A stretch of 64,000 nucleotides of DNA from positions 20,855,332 through 20,919,331 of the forward strand of contig NC_051453.1 in NCBI RefSeq assembly GCF_001649575.2. Reading direction: 5' to 3'. This DNA comes from Kryptolebias marmoratus. Its lineage: Eukaryota > Chordata > Actinopteri > Cyprinodontiformes > Rivulidae. Positions 43,355 through 55,260 of the stretch are shown piece by piece (positions within the stretch are counted from its first letter, which is position 1; every line of letters starts with the position of its first letter). The notes beneath the pieces were generated by a model. That model did no database searches and was not told the DNA's origin. It saw only the letters and a list, made by a program, of their open reading frames with translations. Made by a program: the position numbers and the translations under genes.

Positions 43355-43885
43355 TGGCGGTCTGATCCTTGGCTACAGAAACTGGCTGTTGGGACATGGA
43401 ATGTCACCTCTCTGGTGGGGAAGGAGACTGAGCTGGTGTGTGAGGTTGAGAGGTTCCGGCTAGAAATAGTCGGGCTCACCTCAATGCACGGCTCTGGCTC
43501 TGAAACCAGTGTCTTTGAGAGGGGTTGGACACTCTTCCACTTTGGAGTTGTCCCCGGTGAGAGGCATACTTGTTGCTCCCATCTTGGTACCTGTACGTTG
43601 GGGTTTACCCAGGTGAAAGAGAGGGTAGCCTCCCTCCGCCTATGTGTGGGGGGACGGGTCCTAACTGTTGTTTGCGTTTATGCGCCGAACAGCAGTTCAG
43701 ATTACCCACCCTTTTTGGAGTCCTTGGAGGGGTTACTGGAGAGTGCCCCTCCTAGGGACTCCCTTGTTGTGCTGGGGGACTTCAGTGCTCACGTGGGTAA
43801 TGACAGTGAGACCTGGAGTGGTGTGGTTGGGAGGAACGCCCCCCCTGATCTGAACCAGACCGGTGTTCTGTTGTTGGACTTTTGA
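43355..43885 (+). pseudogene. Rex3 AP-endonuclease domain
   Basis: Open in one frame from 43103 to 43885. The recognisable domain starts at [11 protein letters not shown] (residue about 94 of that frame) and includes [20 protein letters not shown] followed by [12 protein letters not shown], and [17 protein letters not shown] near residues 222-236. GTWNVTSL and GDFSAHVG carry the Asn and Asp/His-type catalytic blocks of APE endonucleases, which nick target DNA to prime reverse transcription. The frame ends at LLLDF followed by TGA, before the domain's C-terminal part, and is followed by a deletion. Confidence 0.85.
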
Positions 43886-43941
43886 ACTCATCATGTATTG
43901 TCCATAACGAACACTATGTTAAAACATAAGGGTGTCCATAT

Positions 43942-45198
43942 GTGCTCTTGGCACCAGGACACCCTAGGTCGCAGTTCAATGATGAGACAAAAACTCGGGC
44001 ATGGGAGGCGTTCGGAGAGGGCATGGAGAAAGACTTCGGTACAGCTTCGAGGCGATTCTGGTCCACCATACGGCGTCTCAGGAGGGGAAAGCGGTGCAGC
44101 ACCAACACTGTTTATAATGGGGGTGGTGTGCTGCTGACCTGGACTCGGGATGTCGTGGGTTGGTGGGCGGAATATTTCAAAGACCTCAATTCCACCGGCA
44201 CGTCTTCCATTCAGGAGGCAGAGCCGGGGGACTTTGGGTCAGGCTCTCCAATCTCCAGTGCTGAGGTCACCGAGGAGGTTAAGAAGATTCCCGGTGGCAA
44301 GGGTTGGATGAGATCCGCCTGGAGTACCTTAAGGCTCTGGATGTTGTAGGGTTGTGTTGGTTAACGTGACTCTGCAATATTGCTTGGACATCAGGGGCAG
44401 TTCCCCTGGATTGGCAGACCGGGGTGGTGGTCCCTTTATTCAAAAAGGGGGACCTGAGAGTGTGTTCCAACTATAGAGGGATCACACTCTTAAGCTTCCC
44501 TGGTAAGGTCTATTATGGGGTTCTGGAGAGAAGGGTCCGTCGGATAGTCAAACCTCAGATTCAGGAAGAGCAGTGTGGTTTTCATCCTGGTCGTGGAACA
44601 CTGGACCAGCTCTATACCCTCAGCAGGGTCCTTGAGGGTGCATGGGAGTTCACCCAACTAGTCTACATGTGTTTTGTGGACTTGTAGAAGGCGTTCAACC
44701 GTGTCCCTCAGGGAATCCTGTGGGGGGTACTCCGGGAGTATGGTGTACCAGGCCCTTTGATACGGGCTGTTGGGTCCCTATATGACGGGTGTCAGAGCTT
44801 GGTCTGCATTGCCAGCAGTAAGTCGGACTCGTTTCCAGTGAGAGTTGGACACCGCCAAGGTTGCCCTTTCTCACCGATTCTGTTCATAACGTTTAATTTC
44901 TAGGCGCAGCCAAGGTGTTGAGGGGATCCGTTTTGGTGACTTTAGGATTGCGTCTCTAATTTTTGCAGATTATGTGGTCCTATTGGCTTCAGCAGGCCGT
45001 GATCTACAGCTTTTGCTGGAGCGGTTTGCAGTCAAGTGCGAAGCAGCTGGGATGAGGATCAGTGCCTCCAAATCTCAGGCCATGGTAAAGAGAGTCAAAA
45101 GGCGAATCTACAATCTTGATCTACGTTCCTACCCTCATCTATGGTCACAAGCTTTGGGTAGTGACCGAATGAACGAGATCACAAATACAAGCGGCTGA
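43942..45198 (+). pseudogene. Rex3 reverse-transcriptase domain, inactivated
   Basis: Fragments in shifting frames: TRAWEAFGEGMEKDFGTASR (from about 43990), VVPLFKKGDLRVCSNYRGIT (from 44424), EEQCGFHPGRGTLDQLYTL, CFVDL then a TAG at 44685-44687 in place of the Glu of the (V)DLEKAF(D) block, and FADY at 44962-44973, where the second catalytic Asp of the Y/F-A-D-D box is Tyr (TAT). A later block is RFAVKCEAAGMRISASKSQA. Frame changes, a stop and loss of a metal-binding Asp rule out activity. Confidence 0.87.
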
Positions 45199-45606
45199 AA
45201 GGATTTTTCTCCGCAGGGTGTGTGGGCTCTCCCTTAGAGATAGGGTGAGAAGCTCGGTCATCCGGGAGGGACTCAGAGTAGAGCCGCTGCTTCTCCACGT
45301 CGAGAGGAGCCAGTTGAGGTGGCTCGGGCATTTGATTAGGATGCCTCCTGGACGCCTCCCTGGTGAGGTGTTCTGGGCACGTCCCGAACACCTCACCAGA
45401 GGAAGGCCTAGGCCCAGAGGAAGATCCAGGACACGCTTGAGGGTCTATGTTTCTTGGCTGGCCTGGGAACGCCTTGGGATTCCCCCCAGAGGAGCTGGCC
45501 CAAGAGGCTGGGGAGAGAGAAGTCTGGGTCTCCCTGCTTAGGGTGCTACCCCCACAACCTGACCCCAGATAAGCAGAAGAAGATGGATGGATGAATGTAC
45601 TCTGGA

Positions 45607-45860
45607 AGAAAATGGCTTCTTAATTCTTAGTCCCTTAAGAAAAAGAAAGAAAAGAAAAGGATTCAGCAGCTGACAGAATTGTACAGTATATGACATTCAC
45701 TTTAAATTAATCTATCTAAGAATCTGGGAATTAAAATCAGATTACTAACAGAATGGTTTTAGTAATTAACTCATATAAGGAGCTTTACAAAAGCCAACTT
45801 TGTACCTTTTTAAATGTCTCATTCTTCAACCCAGAAATGCATTTTAAGTATCAAAGTTAT
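45607..45860. other. Unassigned sequence
   Basis: An A-rich tract (45636-45660) and AT-rich DNA between the Rex3 copy and the next LTR. No features. Confidence 0.4.
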
Positions 45861-45865
45861 GCATT

Positions 45866-46326
45866 TGTCGGGTTTTGGGTTTTCTTTGAGTTATTTGCAT
45901 TCTGTTTATTGTTTTCATGTTTGCCTTTTTTGTTTAGTTATTCTTGTGCCTTTGTTTTCTGTCACTATTCACTCCTCCTTAGTTACTCACTAGTCTCTCT
46001 GCCATGCCCATCTCCACCTGTCAGCAATTTGTATCACTCACCTGTGCCCTCTTATCTCATCACCTCTTGTGTTTAAAAACCTGGTCATCTCCTCCACTCA
46101 CTGCTGATTCATTGTTTCGTTGTTCCTGGTTTTCTTGCTCTGTGCCTGTTCCTGTTTTTGTTTATACCTTGTTGTTCCATGCTTTATGTTCTCACTTTTG
46201 TTATTCTTTAGTCTCTGCTGCCGTGTCAGGCTTTTGTTTTGTTTTGTTTATTTTTACGTTAATAAATTAGTTTATTTTAAATGAGTCTGCGCTCTGGGTT
46301 CGCCTTCGTCTCCACCCCCTGTGACA
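45866..46326 (+). mobile_element. Solo LTR, family A, with 5-bp TSD
   Basis: Starts TGTCGGGTTTTGGG and ends CACCCCCTGTGACA. The target duplication GCATT is perfect (45861-45865 and 46327-46331). It contains 'gccatgcccatctccacctg', 'tgctgccgtgtcaggctttt', AATAAATTAG and 'gagtctgcgctctgggttcg'. No internal region. The overlapping 107- and 88-codon frames are incidental to LTR sequence. Confidence 0.93.
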
Positions 46327-46331
46327 GCATT

Positions 46332-49300
46332 TATGTAGAGAGGATGGGAACTCCTGCTGTTTCTGCACAAACAACTACCACACAGGAAGAGAACAAACTT
46401 TTTAATTAAAGGAGAAAGAACAGAAAAAGACCTTTCTCATTAAAACAAGGTGTTTCCTGAATAAATGGCTTAAAATATCTGACCTGACTTAGATAATCAG
46501 ATTTAAATCAGGTTGAGATAATACCTAAAAAGGACTCCTAAAAAACAACAATATATTTTTAATTATCATGGCATCAGTAATACATAAAGGACAGAACAGC
46601 AAACATATTACCTTTTCAGTAAGCATGTGTTTAAATGTGGGGGAGGATTTCTGGGAACTCTTTGGAGATTAAATTTTGTTAATTGCTATCATCCATCAAG
46701 CATAACATTCATAAATGGAATAGCCTTTGGACATTTAAGATAATGCTCAACTATTATGATGGATCACAGTTTCAGTTCTCATGTTCAATTTGGTTAATGT
46801 CTGAGGTAACAATTTAGCTCTAATCAGTCTTATTTTGTATATTCCAAATCACCTCTAACTCCTGAGGCACAGAAGCTTGTTGTGGATCCAAACTGATAAT
46901 AAAATAATGTAAAAGAGTCTTAAATTTCAATTCAGAAACACATTGATAAATTTGGGGCTTAAGACATTGTTACGAACAACATCCGGTTTGGAAAACAGAA
47001 ACAAAATAAACAAATGGTGTCATTCTAAAGTGTAGAGGTTTAATATTAGCTAATGTAACGTTCATTCACACCAGTATGTCATTCATGAGAAATAGTTACT
47101 TATAAGTCTTAAAACCTATATAAAATGAGCCTTTGTTTGGCTAGCGATTAGCCTAACCTGGACAAAGACTTATTTCCTTTTCTCCATACTCTGTTCTCTA
47201 TGACTGATGTCACAGCTGATAAGATACTAAGTCTTGTTAACTGTTTAGCAGAACATTACTTTAAGAATTATCACATTATCCTTTTTAAGTAAAAATGACT
47301 TTAATAATCTCATTGAAATATACAAATGAATGCTGATATTCCACCTACCTCACTTGAGACATTAATGCTAGTTTTTACTTTGAAGTCTGCTGCTTTCTTC
47401 ATGTTTAACTCAGAGCAGTTTTGTCACTGCCACTATGAGCCCGATTTACAAATGGAAAATTGATCAATTCCAAGAGCTTTTAATGTCAGATAAAATGACT
47501 AACATATAACTACATCCAAGAAGTTTCTTATTAACAAGCCAAGAAGTCAAGTGACTAAATCTGCTGATGAGTCTGAGATAATTTCAGGTTACAGAGGAAG
47601 CTTTCAGATACTGAAGGTCATTGAACAAGACACTAATTAGTTATTTTCTCCATCTGTCAGTCTTGAGGATTTACTTACTCTTCACTGATGAAAAATGTAA
47701 TACACACACAGTCACAGTTCTCTTCTTGGGTCTCTCACAACCACAACTTATCTGCAGACACCTACCATAAAGCATAGCTATGTAAAGGGGATCAATAAAT
47801 ACACATAAATAGTTCCTTTTTTGTTTTTGTAAGGTACTTCTGTTTACACGATGTATCCCCTAACTCCTTGCATCACAACTGACTTCTTAGTCATAGCCTA
47901 CACTGCAAGTTTAGCCTAAGAAAAAAAAAATTATAAATTATAAAACATCAAAAAAATAAAGGTTCAAACATTTTGGACCTCACAAATATATTTGGCTGCC
48001 AGTTTTTAAACCCCACAGTGATACAAAAACAAACCCACACATTCTCTTCTCCAGTTTAACTTTCATGAGATGTCAGTGTCGATAAATGACAAGCAGGTGG
48101 AGCTGTGAGCAAAGTAAAGCTCACTTGTTACATTACTTTTAGTTTTTTAGAGGTGACAGACATGGGTTGATGCAATACTCCCAATAAGGCCCCCACACAT
48201 TGTGCAGCTCTACTCCACATAGTTAAGTCTAAGTAACATCAAACATGGCATCTCTACATTTAATTCCACATAACTCAAGGCTAAAATTTTCAGTTTAATT
48301 GATGCTTCTTGTGCGTTTCTGCCTGTTCTTGTGGATTCTGATGCCACTGTTGGTTGGTGACAGCACAGCGAGAGGCCTCTAATCTGCAAGTGGCAAATAA
48401 TCAGAATAATTTGGGTACTGTGTGAGCGTGTTTGTGTGGGTCGATGGCCTGTATGTACCGCTTGTCATTTTTTCAATTACTCGAGCTATGGTTAAATGTT
48501 CATTTTCAGCAGTCAGCCCGGAGCGAAAACTACTGAGCCCCATTAGGTTTTACCCACAGCCTCACACTCATTAGTTGTCTTCAGTCAGACAAGAATGAGC
48601 GAGAAGCTGGAATGGCCCCTCTAAAGAGGTCAGGGTGGAGTCTAGGCAGCCACAGCAGAGATTGTTAAGGACTTTCCAGCCAGTATGCTCCAATAAGAAC
48701 TCTGTGAAGTCTTGGGTGACCTTTTTAAAGCCAATCAACAACACAGTCCTGTCTCTTTTTACGTCTCTGCCTGTGCTTTATCTCAAATGTAAAAATCTGC
48801 TGCCCTGGTGGAAGAGCTGATAAACATGACAAGTCAAAACTAAGGGTTAGGTTTAATTCTAGACTCTAAGGGAAGTGCATTCTCTCCACAGCTAATAGGT
48901 ACAGAGGCTTTTATCTTCCCTGCTGCATCTCGAGTGGTGCTTTTAGACCAGTGCAGGCATCATTTAACCAGCATCCTCTGTTTCCATTGACCTGAGGGAT
49001 CCTGTCTTGATTTTGTGCTGCTTTGGCTCTGCCAGCTAAATGGAGGTTGCAGGGAGATGGCATCCATTATTGAGGTATTCAATTCAAATGTCACCGTTTC
49101 CACTTGGCACTGTTTTCTCTTCTCTAATGTTTGCTTGAGGCATGCAGGAGGGGGGTAGGGGAAAAAAGATTTTTTTTTTTTTTTTTTTTTTTTTGTAGCT
49201 TGTTGTCTCAGAACTGGGAAGGACTTTTCAGCCGACATCAGCCAGGGACAGATGCAAGGTGACACCATTGTAAGTCTCTCCACCTCACCTTGCCCTCGGA

Positions 49301-50820
49301 CACCTGGATGTTCGCCTGCACTCTTGCTGCATGGTTATCCTCCTGAGCACAGGCCTAAAACAAGGCTGATTATAACTATTCATCATCCGGCTTCCATTTA
49401 ATTGGACCAAAGGTAGATTGCACATAGGGCACATGAGTCTCTCAGGTGGGTGTGGACAGAACGCTGTTCAGATAAGAGCTGAAAATATTTCAGGTGCTTA
49501 TATGGAATAAACCCACTTTCTTTCCAAGTGCAGGTTACTTATTTGGCCACTACAGACACGACTTTCATTACCCGGTTACCCTTCTGTCAGTGTAATTCAC
49601 TCCTATCATCCCTCAACCCAGTTGAAATTAACAGGTAATTTGTAAATGTCACTTTGGGTTAGACACCTCATTTTCTTCCTTTTCCAACCATCCAGCACCC
49701 ATGAGCTAATTTTTTCTTGTCTTTTGAATAAGATTTTCATTCAGAAATAGAGTTATGGTCCACTAAATAAATGAGATTAATTGATGCAGGGGTTGTGGGG
49801 GGGTTGATTTACCATAACCTATTAGAGTTAGTAAATGACATACCTTCTAGCTTTTCGTCAGTTTTGCTAATGCTGAAATTCAAAACAATTTTCCTTTGAG
49901 AAGACAATTTAGATATGATGAGATGCTTTTCCTCATTAAAACATCCACCCACACACAAATACTTTCACAGACTCTAAAGCACAAGCCTGAAAACAGGGAC
50001 ATGGAAGTTTACCCTGAATGAGAAAATATTGTGCATTTTTGTGCAAATTTACACCAACTCTTTCGCTCAGCTATCAAAGGCCAACCAACTAAAGAATGTT
50101 ACATGGGAAAGGATATGGACACTTATGAAGCATTTTTCACAAAAAAGTAAAATTCAAGTTTTTGAAATCATTGAAAAATAAACAATCTTTTAGGAAAAAA
50201 ACAAAACAAAGTGGTACTTCATTTTTTTAAAACCTAAAGACTTATCAAAGGCATTGAATGTATAAATGTTGTTAGAACTGGAGCCATCAGGTTTAGTATT
50301 AATTTTGATTTTGGCTTCTACTCGATGTAAAATTGTACTGATATAAATGTAACATTTTTATACACATATGTATATTTCCTCTATGTCTACTAACAAATGG
50401 CACATATTTAATTTGAAGTTTGAATAATTTCCAGTTTAAAATCCAGTTTCACCTCATTAATTGAAGATGCAATAAATAAATATTTTTACATTTATTGATA
50501 GATATCCTGTATAAAACATTAACTGAGTAGCTCGCAGTGGTAAACATTTACAAATAAGTACTGCTTTCACAGTCTTTGCTCTGAGCTCTGTGTGGAATTT
50601 TTCAGCCCTCAGGTTTTATTTTCACCTAAGTCTAACATTTTTCATGTTACATGTTTTGGTGTTAATTTGTAAGTAGTGCTGTATTGTCCAGGGTTGGTCT
50701 TGTCTTGGTCAAATGTTGTCTAGCTTCAGGTTGTTGTTTTTTTTGATGACTTATTTATTTTAGTTGATAAAGTTGCTATAAGTTTCAGGTTTTCTGCACT
50801 TGTAATAGTTGGTGTAGTTT
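46332..50820. other. Long stretch of mostly unique sequence, no gene
   Basis: No supported gene, SINE, LTR or LINE. Only short frames occur, and the 107-codon minus frame (48960-49283) runs through a poly-T (about 49170-49194). Candidate regulatory tracts free of recognised repeats are 48410-48640 ('tcaattactcgagctatgg', 'ccattaggttttacccacag') and 49290-49460 ('ctgcatggttatcctcctgag', 'ttccatttaattggacc'). These are suggestions from texture only. Confidence 0.3.
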
Positions 50821-50824
50821 TCTG

Positions 50825-50920
50825 CTCAGCAGGCAATCATGTAACTGCTTGTGTTTGTGTGTGTTTGTAAGCCTGCGTGCCTCATAAACCACTGCATAAA
50901 TCTGTCATAATTTTAAGTTT
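50825..50920 (+). repeat. Family R copy, 5' part (interrupted)
   Basis: 'caggcaatcatgtaactgc', TG repeats, 'cctcataaaccactgcataaatc' and 'cataattttaag' match the start of family R. The copy resumes at about 51560 with 'attgaaacactcaaaaagtaatcattg', so 50921-51558 is an insertion. Confidence 0.7.
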
Positions 50921-51558
50921 GTTGTTTTTATAGCCAGACCTAAAGTAGGGGTCTGCAAGTACTGTACACAGGGGACACAGGGACAGGACATGGGTCAATG
51001 AGAGCTTCAGAATGTTTCAACATATGTTGTCCTTTTTTTCTTTCCAGGTTGGGGGTGGGGGTGGGGGTTCCAGGAACCCGAGAGGAAAGAAAAGGACGAC
51101 AAGAATAGAGCAGGAGATGGTGGAAAGTGGGCAGGCAGGTAAATCTGCAGGTAGGTTGACTGAGCTGAGTATTTGTCAGAGGGAGTATGAAGCAACAAAG
51201 GAGTCTGTGTCATCAGGAGGAATTAACATGCTCAACAAGAGAGAAAGAAGGTGAGGAAGCAGTCACATAAAGAAGTTATATGAGGAAAAACACAGGTAAA
51301 AAAAAAGTTTCAAAAATAACTTGGAGGCCAGGTAACTTCAATAATCCGGCACTGAGTGATATCTCAGCTCAGCTTTTTAAAGCAGGTGTCTGATGGTAAT
51401 GGTCTGCAGCGTGTCCAGTAATCTCCAGAGCTGAACAGCAGTGGTGCCAGCAGGAAGCACTGAGCACCGCAATGCCTGCTCACATCTCCGCTTAGAAGAA
51501 ATGAAATGCTTTAAGACAGAAAGCAGGAGGAGGTTCCTCTCGACTGCCTGAAACCATG
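50921..51558 (-). mobile_element. Insertion in family R copy, probable antisense LTR-like element
   Basis: Separates the two halves of a family R copy. Internal phrases such as 'cttcaataatccggcactgag' resemble the antisense LTR at 38708-39275 ('tcaataatctggcactgg'), and 'ccatgacag' near the right edge could be an LTR-type terminus. Exact ends and duplication are not certain. It includes a G-rich tract, 'ggttgggggtgggggtggggg' trimmed, at about 51047-51068. Confidence 0.45.
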
Positions 51559-51840
51559 ACAGTTTTATTGAAACACTCAAAAAGTAATCATTGAATGGAC
51601 ATTGACAACTGATTGACCAGATTCAAGATAACTGGCAAAGTTAAAAACTTTAGCAAACACAGAGTTGTGAACTAGTCATTTTTACAGATATTGAGCTAAG
51701 ATTTGGTGTGTCAGTCACTGAAAATCATCCCCAACATATACTCTGAGCACTAACAGATCGCGCAAGATCTTTGTTTAGAACTTTGTCATGCAAGACAGTG
51801 GGTGATATGCATTTATTTAAGGAATGCTAATTTAATTTTT
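51559..51840 (+). repeat. Family R copy, 3' part
   Basis: Continues the copy begun at 50825: 'gaaacactcaaaaagtaatcattg', 'caagataactggcaaag', 'ttacagatattgagctaagatttgg', 'cgcgcaagatctttg', and ends 'ttatttaaggaatgct'. Confidence 0.75.
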
Positions 51841-52200
51841 AGCCACAACATCTGCTTCAAGTTAACCAGTGCTGATTATGTTTATGCTCTTGGTAAAGTA
51901 ACTACTGCTCCAATGAAAATAAAGGGACTCAGGCTTCAATCAGACAGTTATACTGCATTTATGTGTTGGAACTGTGCTGTGCAAACAATTACTTTTTTAC
52001 AGATAAAAAGAAATGTGCTGGAAGTTTTTTTTAACTCTTTAGGGAGTTGAAAATAAAACTGTGACATAGATCATATATTTATCATCTATAGGTCTGAAAA
52101 AATAAAAGACAGACTTTGTAAAAATAAATTATGAAAAAAAAAAGTTTTAATACATATATTATTTTAAAGAAATCAAAGAAACTAGTTTGATAATAATGTG
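51841..52200. other. Unassigned sequence
   Basis: AT-rich, with one short frame (51802-52050) that begins in the repeat. No feature supported. Confidence 0.4.
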
Positions 52201-52207
52201 GATATAC

Positions 52208-52638
52208 TGTCATGGTGTGAGGTGAAGGTGAAGGAGAGACCAGGATTGCAGACTCATTTTAACCAAAAGAAACTAATTTATTTAAATAAGGAATATCCAA
52301 AAAAAAAAGCTAAGGAGCAAACAGGAGGCGAGACATGAAGCAACAAAAGGTGACAAGGAAGTGACAAGTGACAATGAACCAGCAGAGAGGTGGAGAATGT
52401 GACCGGGTTTTAATGCAGAGGATAACGAGGTATGTGGGCACAGGTGAGTGATGATGATTGCAGGCAGGTGGAGATAGGCGTGGCAGGAGAACGAGAGACT
52501 GAATGAGGGAATGTAGTACAGACACGAGGAACAAAAACAGAACCAAAACCAGGATAAACAAAGAAGACTGACAGAACAAGAACAAACTCGAAATGAAACA
52601 AGACAAATACAAAAACACAAGGAATTGGTATTCCTACA
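52208..52638 (-). mobile_element. Solo LTR, family A, near-perfect TSD
   Basis: On the minus strand it starts TGTAGGAATACCAATTCC and ends CACCTCACACCATGACA. Flanks are TATAC (52203-52207) and TTTAC (52639-52643), four of five bases matching. Family A blocks (antisense) include 'ggcaggtggagataggcgtgg', AAATAAATTAG and 'gcagactcatttt'. No 'gccccgtcag' block was found, so this copy has an internal deletion. Confidence 0.8.
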
Positions 52639-52951
52639 TTTACAGCCCTGTTTTTAGTTACCATGACATAACACTTCTTGACAGTTGCAATGTTTTCTAA
52701 AAAAACAAAATCAAAACAAAAAAAATGTCTGATTTTGTCCACATAGAACTGTCTTGTCCTCTTGTCACATTCTCAGAAAATATTTGGGTGTTAGTTCAAA
52801 ATTTTCCTTAAAACTGAAAAAAAAGTTTGTTTATTTTTATATTAGCATCACAGTGTATGCTGGACTAGGTTGGCCTTCTTTGCACAATCACAGATTACTT
52901 TGGTCAGATGGACAAATTATTTGTCTTTCCTTAAACATGAATTATCTTTGA

Positions 52952-53027
52952 CTGCTGGAGATAGGCACCAGCTCCCTGCGACCCAGAATGGAGAAGCGGG
53001 TAAAGAAAATGGATGGATGGATAGATA
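52952..53027 (+). mobile_element. 5'-truncated SINE tail with 12-bp TSD
   Basis: Only the last 76 bp of the SINE family at 18465: 'ctgctggagataggcaccag', 'cgacccagaatggagaagcg' and 'aaagaaa' followed by ATGGATGGATGG. The duplication AATTATCTTTGA is perfect (52940-52951 and 53028-53039). This shows target-primed insertion of a severely truncated cDNA. Confidence 0.92.
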
Positions 53028-53039
53028 AATTATCTTTGA

Positions 53040-53340
53040 TGAAAGTGCTTTAAATGTATTTGCACCCTTATCCTTCTGCAAGTTACAGAACTATCTTAAA
53101 TTGGATCACCTGCCTACTATGGATTATTTAAAGGTAGAATTATGGACCATTTGAGTACTAAATGCACATGTCTCTTTACCAATGGCTGCTGGTGTTTATA
53201 ATACTTTGACATGAACTGCTCAATGTTTTGTACTGGTCTATTTTAATTTTGATGTGCGTTTAATTTTGAACTATTACATTGTTGTCTTGGCCAGGACCCC
53301 TTATAAAATAGATCTTGAATCTTAATAAGATCATCCTTGG
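53040..53340 (+). repeat. Possible LINE 3' end
   Basis: The end 'gttgtcttggccaggacccc' followed by 'ttataaaatagatcttgaatcttaataag' resembles 3' termini of some fish LINEs (TCTTGGCCAGG ... AATCTCAATGGGA type). The flanking 52754-52951 frame may be part of the same element, split by the SINE tail. Weak call. Confidence 0.35.
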
Positions 53341-53640
53341 TAAAAGACAAGTTTAATAAAAATTAAAGCATCTGAATTTTTATTGATCAAGCAGGTACGC
53401 AAAGGATTCAAATAGGGGAAAAAATAGTTCATTGTGGTGCAGCCTTTAGGTCTTGGGGGTATGTTGCTAAATACATTATGAAAAAAAAAATCCTAGATAA
53501 TATCTTACGTTTATTTGAGGTTATTATTTTGGTACCACTTTCTTACATCATTTATAATTTAGCAAGAGATCCAACAGGAGTAACAAATTGGCTTTAAGAA
53601 GTACATGTTTAATCTCTCCATCTATGACTGGAATTAAAAA
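53341..53640. other. Unassigned sequence
   Basis: AT-rich with short frames only. No feature supported. Confidence 0.4.
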
Positions 53641-53689
53641 GATACTTGTGTGCCTCAATCAGGCTTTTTTCATATCTTCTTTCTTTGAA

Positions 53690-55260
53690 CTTTTACATTA
53701 CCAACACCCAAAAAGCAGTCAGCTTAATTCTCCAATCAGTCAGTGCATCAGCTAAGTGGAATTCAGGAGTGATTTTTACCGTGTGATACCCGCTTGCCTC
53801 CAGCCTAAAAGCCACTACGTGATTGATAAACAGGAGAATTGAGGAGACATTTTGACTAGGAAGACGCCTCTCTCATTAAAAATGTGGTGTTCATAATGAA
53901 GAGGAAATAGAATTAGCACTGAGAGGGATGGAGGGGAGCAAATTGTAGTAAATATTGTAAAGACGGATCGGTAACCTCCTCTTCCCACCGCAGCAGAAAG
54001 TCATTATGTGGGTTTTGGATATAGGTTCCCCATGACCGCATATTTATTATCTATCTAAATAGAATCACTTACCTCTGATGCTGCTTCTGATAGCCAGTTG
54101 CTACAAATATCAGCTCCTCCCGGTGCCTCCGCCAGCAGTTTTACATAAGGCCAAATGATTATGCGTGCAACCAGACAGGACTGCATTTTGTCAACTTGAT
54201 TTCTGATTTCCAATGATAAATAACCAGCTGTGGAGGAGATTTTTTTCTTCCACTTTAAGCATCTAAATTCACACTATTTAACATCCCTTATGGAAGAAAA
54301 TTAAGTTGGAAACCTAAGACACTATTTTGGAAATACTGAAGGAAAATTCTAATGCAACTAAGAGAGCAATGCAGCCAGAAGCTTTTTATATGAGCTTGTA
54401 TTCTCATCCACTGTACCTTATTTGTCCCTGTAGTGCACTTTAGCTGTAAATTTTTCCTGTGCTGCTATTGTTCAGGCATTAAGAGTTAAGGAAACAAATA
54501 TATGTATTATGTTTGGAGGATGCAGCTCAATGCCTATTCATGAAGGAGCATATTCAGTGCTCAAAAGCATGTATGCACATAGGTATTGGCCCATTTGTCA
54601 AGCCAGGAGAGCTAATTATCTCATACCGTGTGATATTGTTTTCAAGCCATGCATTTCATTTTGCAACATTAAAACACACGTGGCTGAGGCTGCAGAATTG
54701 GTTTCCATGAGCATGAATGCATTAGAAAATTTTGGGAGGGGACGTGGTATTAGAACTCCACGGGGATATCAGCATGCTGCACCTCTTTCAGTTTGTCATT
54801 CATCTTCCTCTGCGAGGGCGGAGAAAGAACCAGTGGGTAGTGACGCCTTCAGCCAACTTGGCAGGTTAATGAAGGTAATTTGATTTCCTACATAATGGCT
54901 GCCCATGCCACGCAGGTCTTAATTGCGCTCGGCGTCTGGTCGTCATTTCGTGGCACCAGCCGAGGCCCTGCGTATTTCCTGAAGGTTGTGCGCAGGCAAA
55001 CAAGTTCCTGATTCAAGTGAGATGGAAGCGATCGCTCTGCTTCATCTGCTAATAGTTTATCTTATTTCCCAGGCAGCTGTGAGCTCTGCTCTCACAGTTT
55101 GATGGCGGCAGCTCGCTTTTAGTGAATCAAGCCAGTTCATTACTACATGGCAAACAAACACCTCAGTAGGCCGAACAGTCGTGGGATGACTCAAAGGAAA
55201 CACAGTGCTGTTAACTTTGTCTCATTAGTTACACCTTAATATGATATTATCCTGCTGGAA
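53690..55260. other. Unique, balanced-composition tract: candidate conserved non-coding block
   Basis: Longest stretch without recognised repeats that is not simply AT-rich. It contains many transcription-factor-like words: 'ttaattctccaatcagtcag', 'tgattgataaacagg', 'tctcattaaaaatgtgg', 'ggttaatgaaggtaatttga', 'cttaattgcgctcgg' and 'gaagcgatcgctctgc' (with the palindrome GCGATCGC). The 124-codon frame at 54509-54883 shows no domain, and its start is unremarkable. This texture is typical of regulatory DNA around developmental genes, but no conservation test was possible. Confidence 0.35.

Larger units (their letters stand above)
42979..45592 (+). mobile_element. Rex3 (RTE-clade) LINE copy with 14-bp TSD, internally deleted
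   Basis: Flanked by GAATGTACTCTGGA at 42965-42978 and 45593-45606. It starts 'ggggtttgagtgtcccaatg' and ends in GATGGATGGATG, the GATG-repeat tail typical of Rex3. It encodes an AP-type endonuclease and a reverse transcriptase. The RT block TGGCAGACCGGGGTGGTGG (about 44412) and 'ttgccctttctcaccg' (about 44862) are conserved Rex3 segments. Two internal losses are inferred by comparison with the family: one at about 43983, where the endonuclease-RT linker is missing, and one at about 45084-45110 in the RT tail. The copy is dead. Confidence 0.88.

Noticed and set aside
45753..46270. Hydrophobic frames of 107 and 88 codons (possible membrane proteins)
   Set aside because: They lie in a T-rich solo LTR; the same hydrophobic frames recur in every family A LTR copy.
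52282..52742. Cys/Phe/Leu-rich antisense frames of 102-112 codons
   Set aside because: Same reason: antisense family A LTR sequence.
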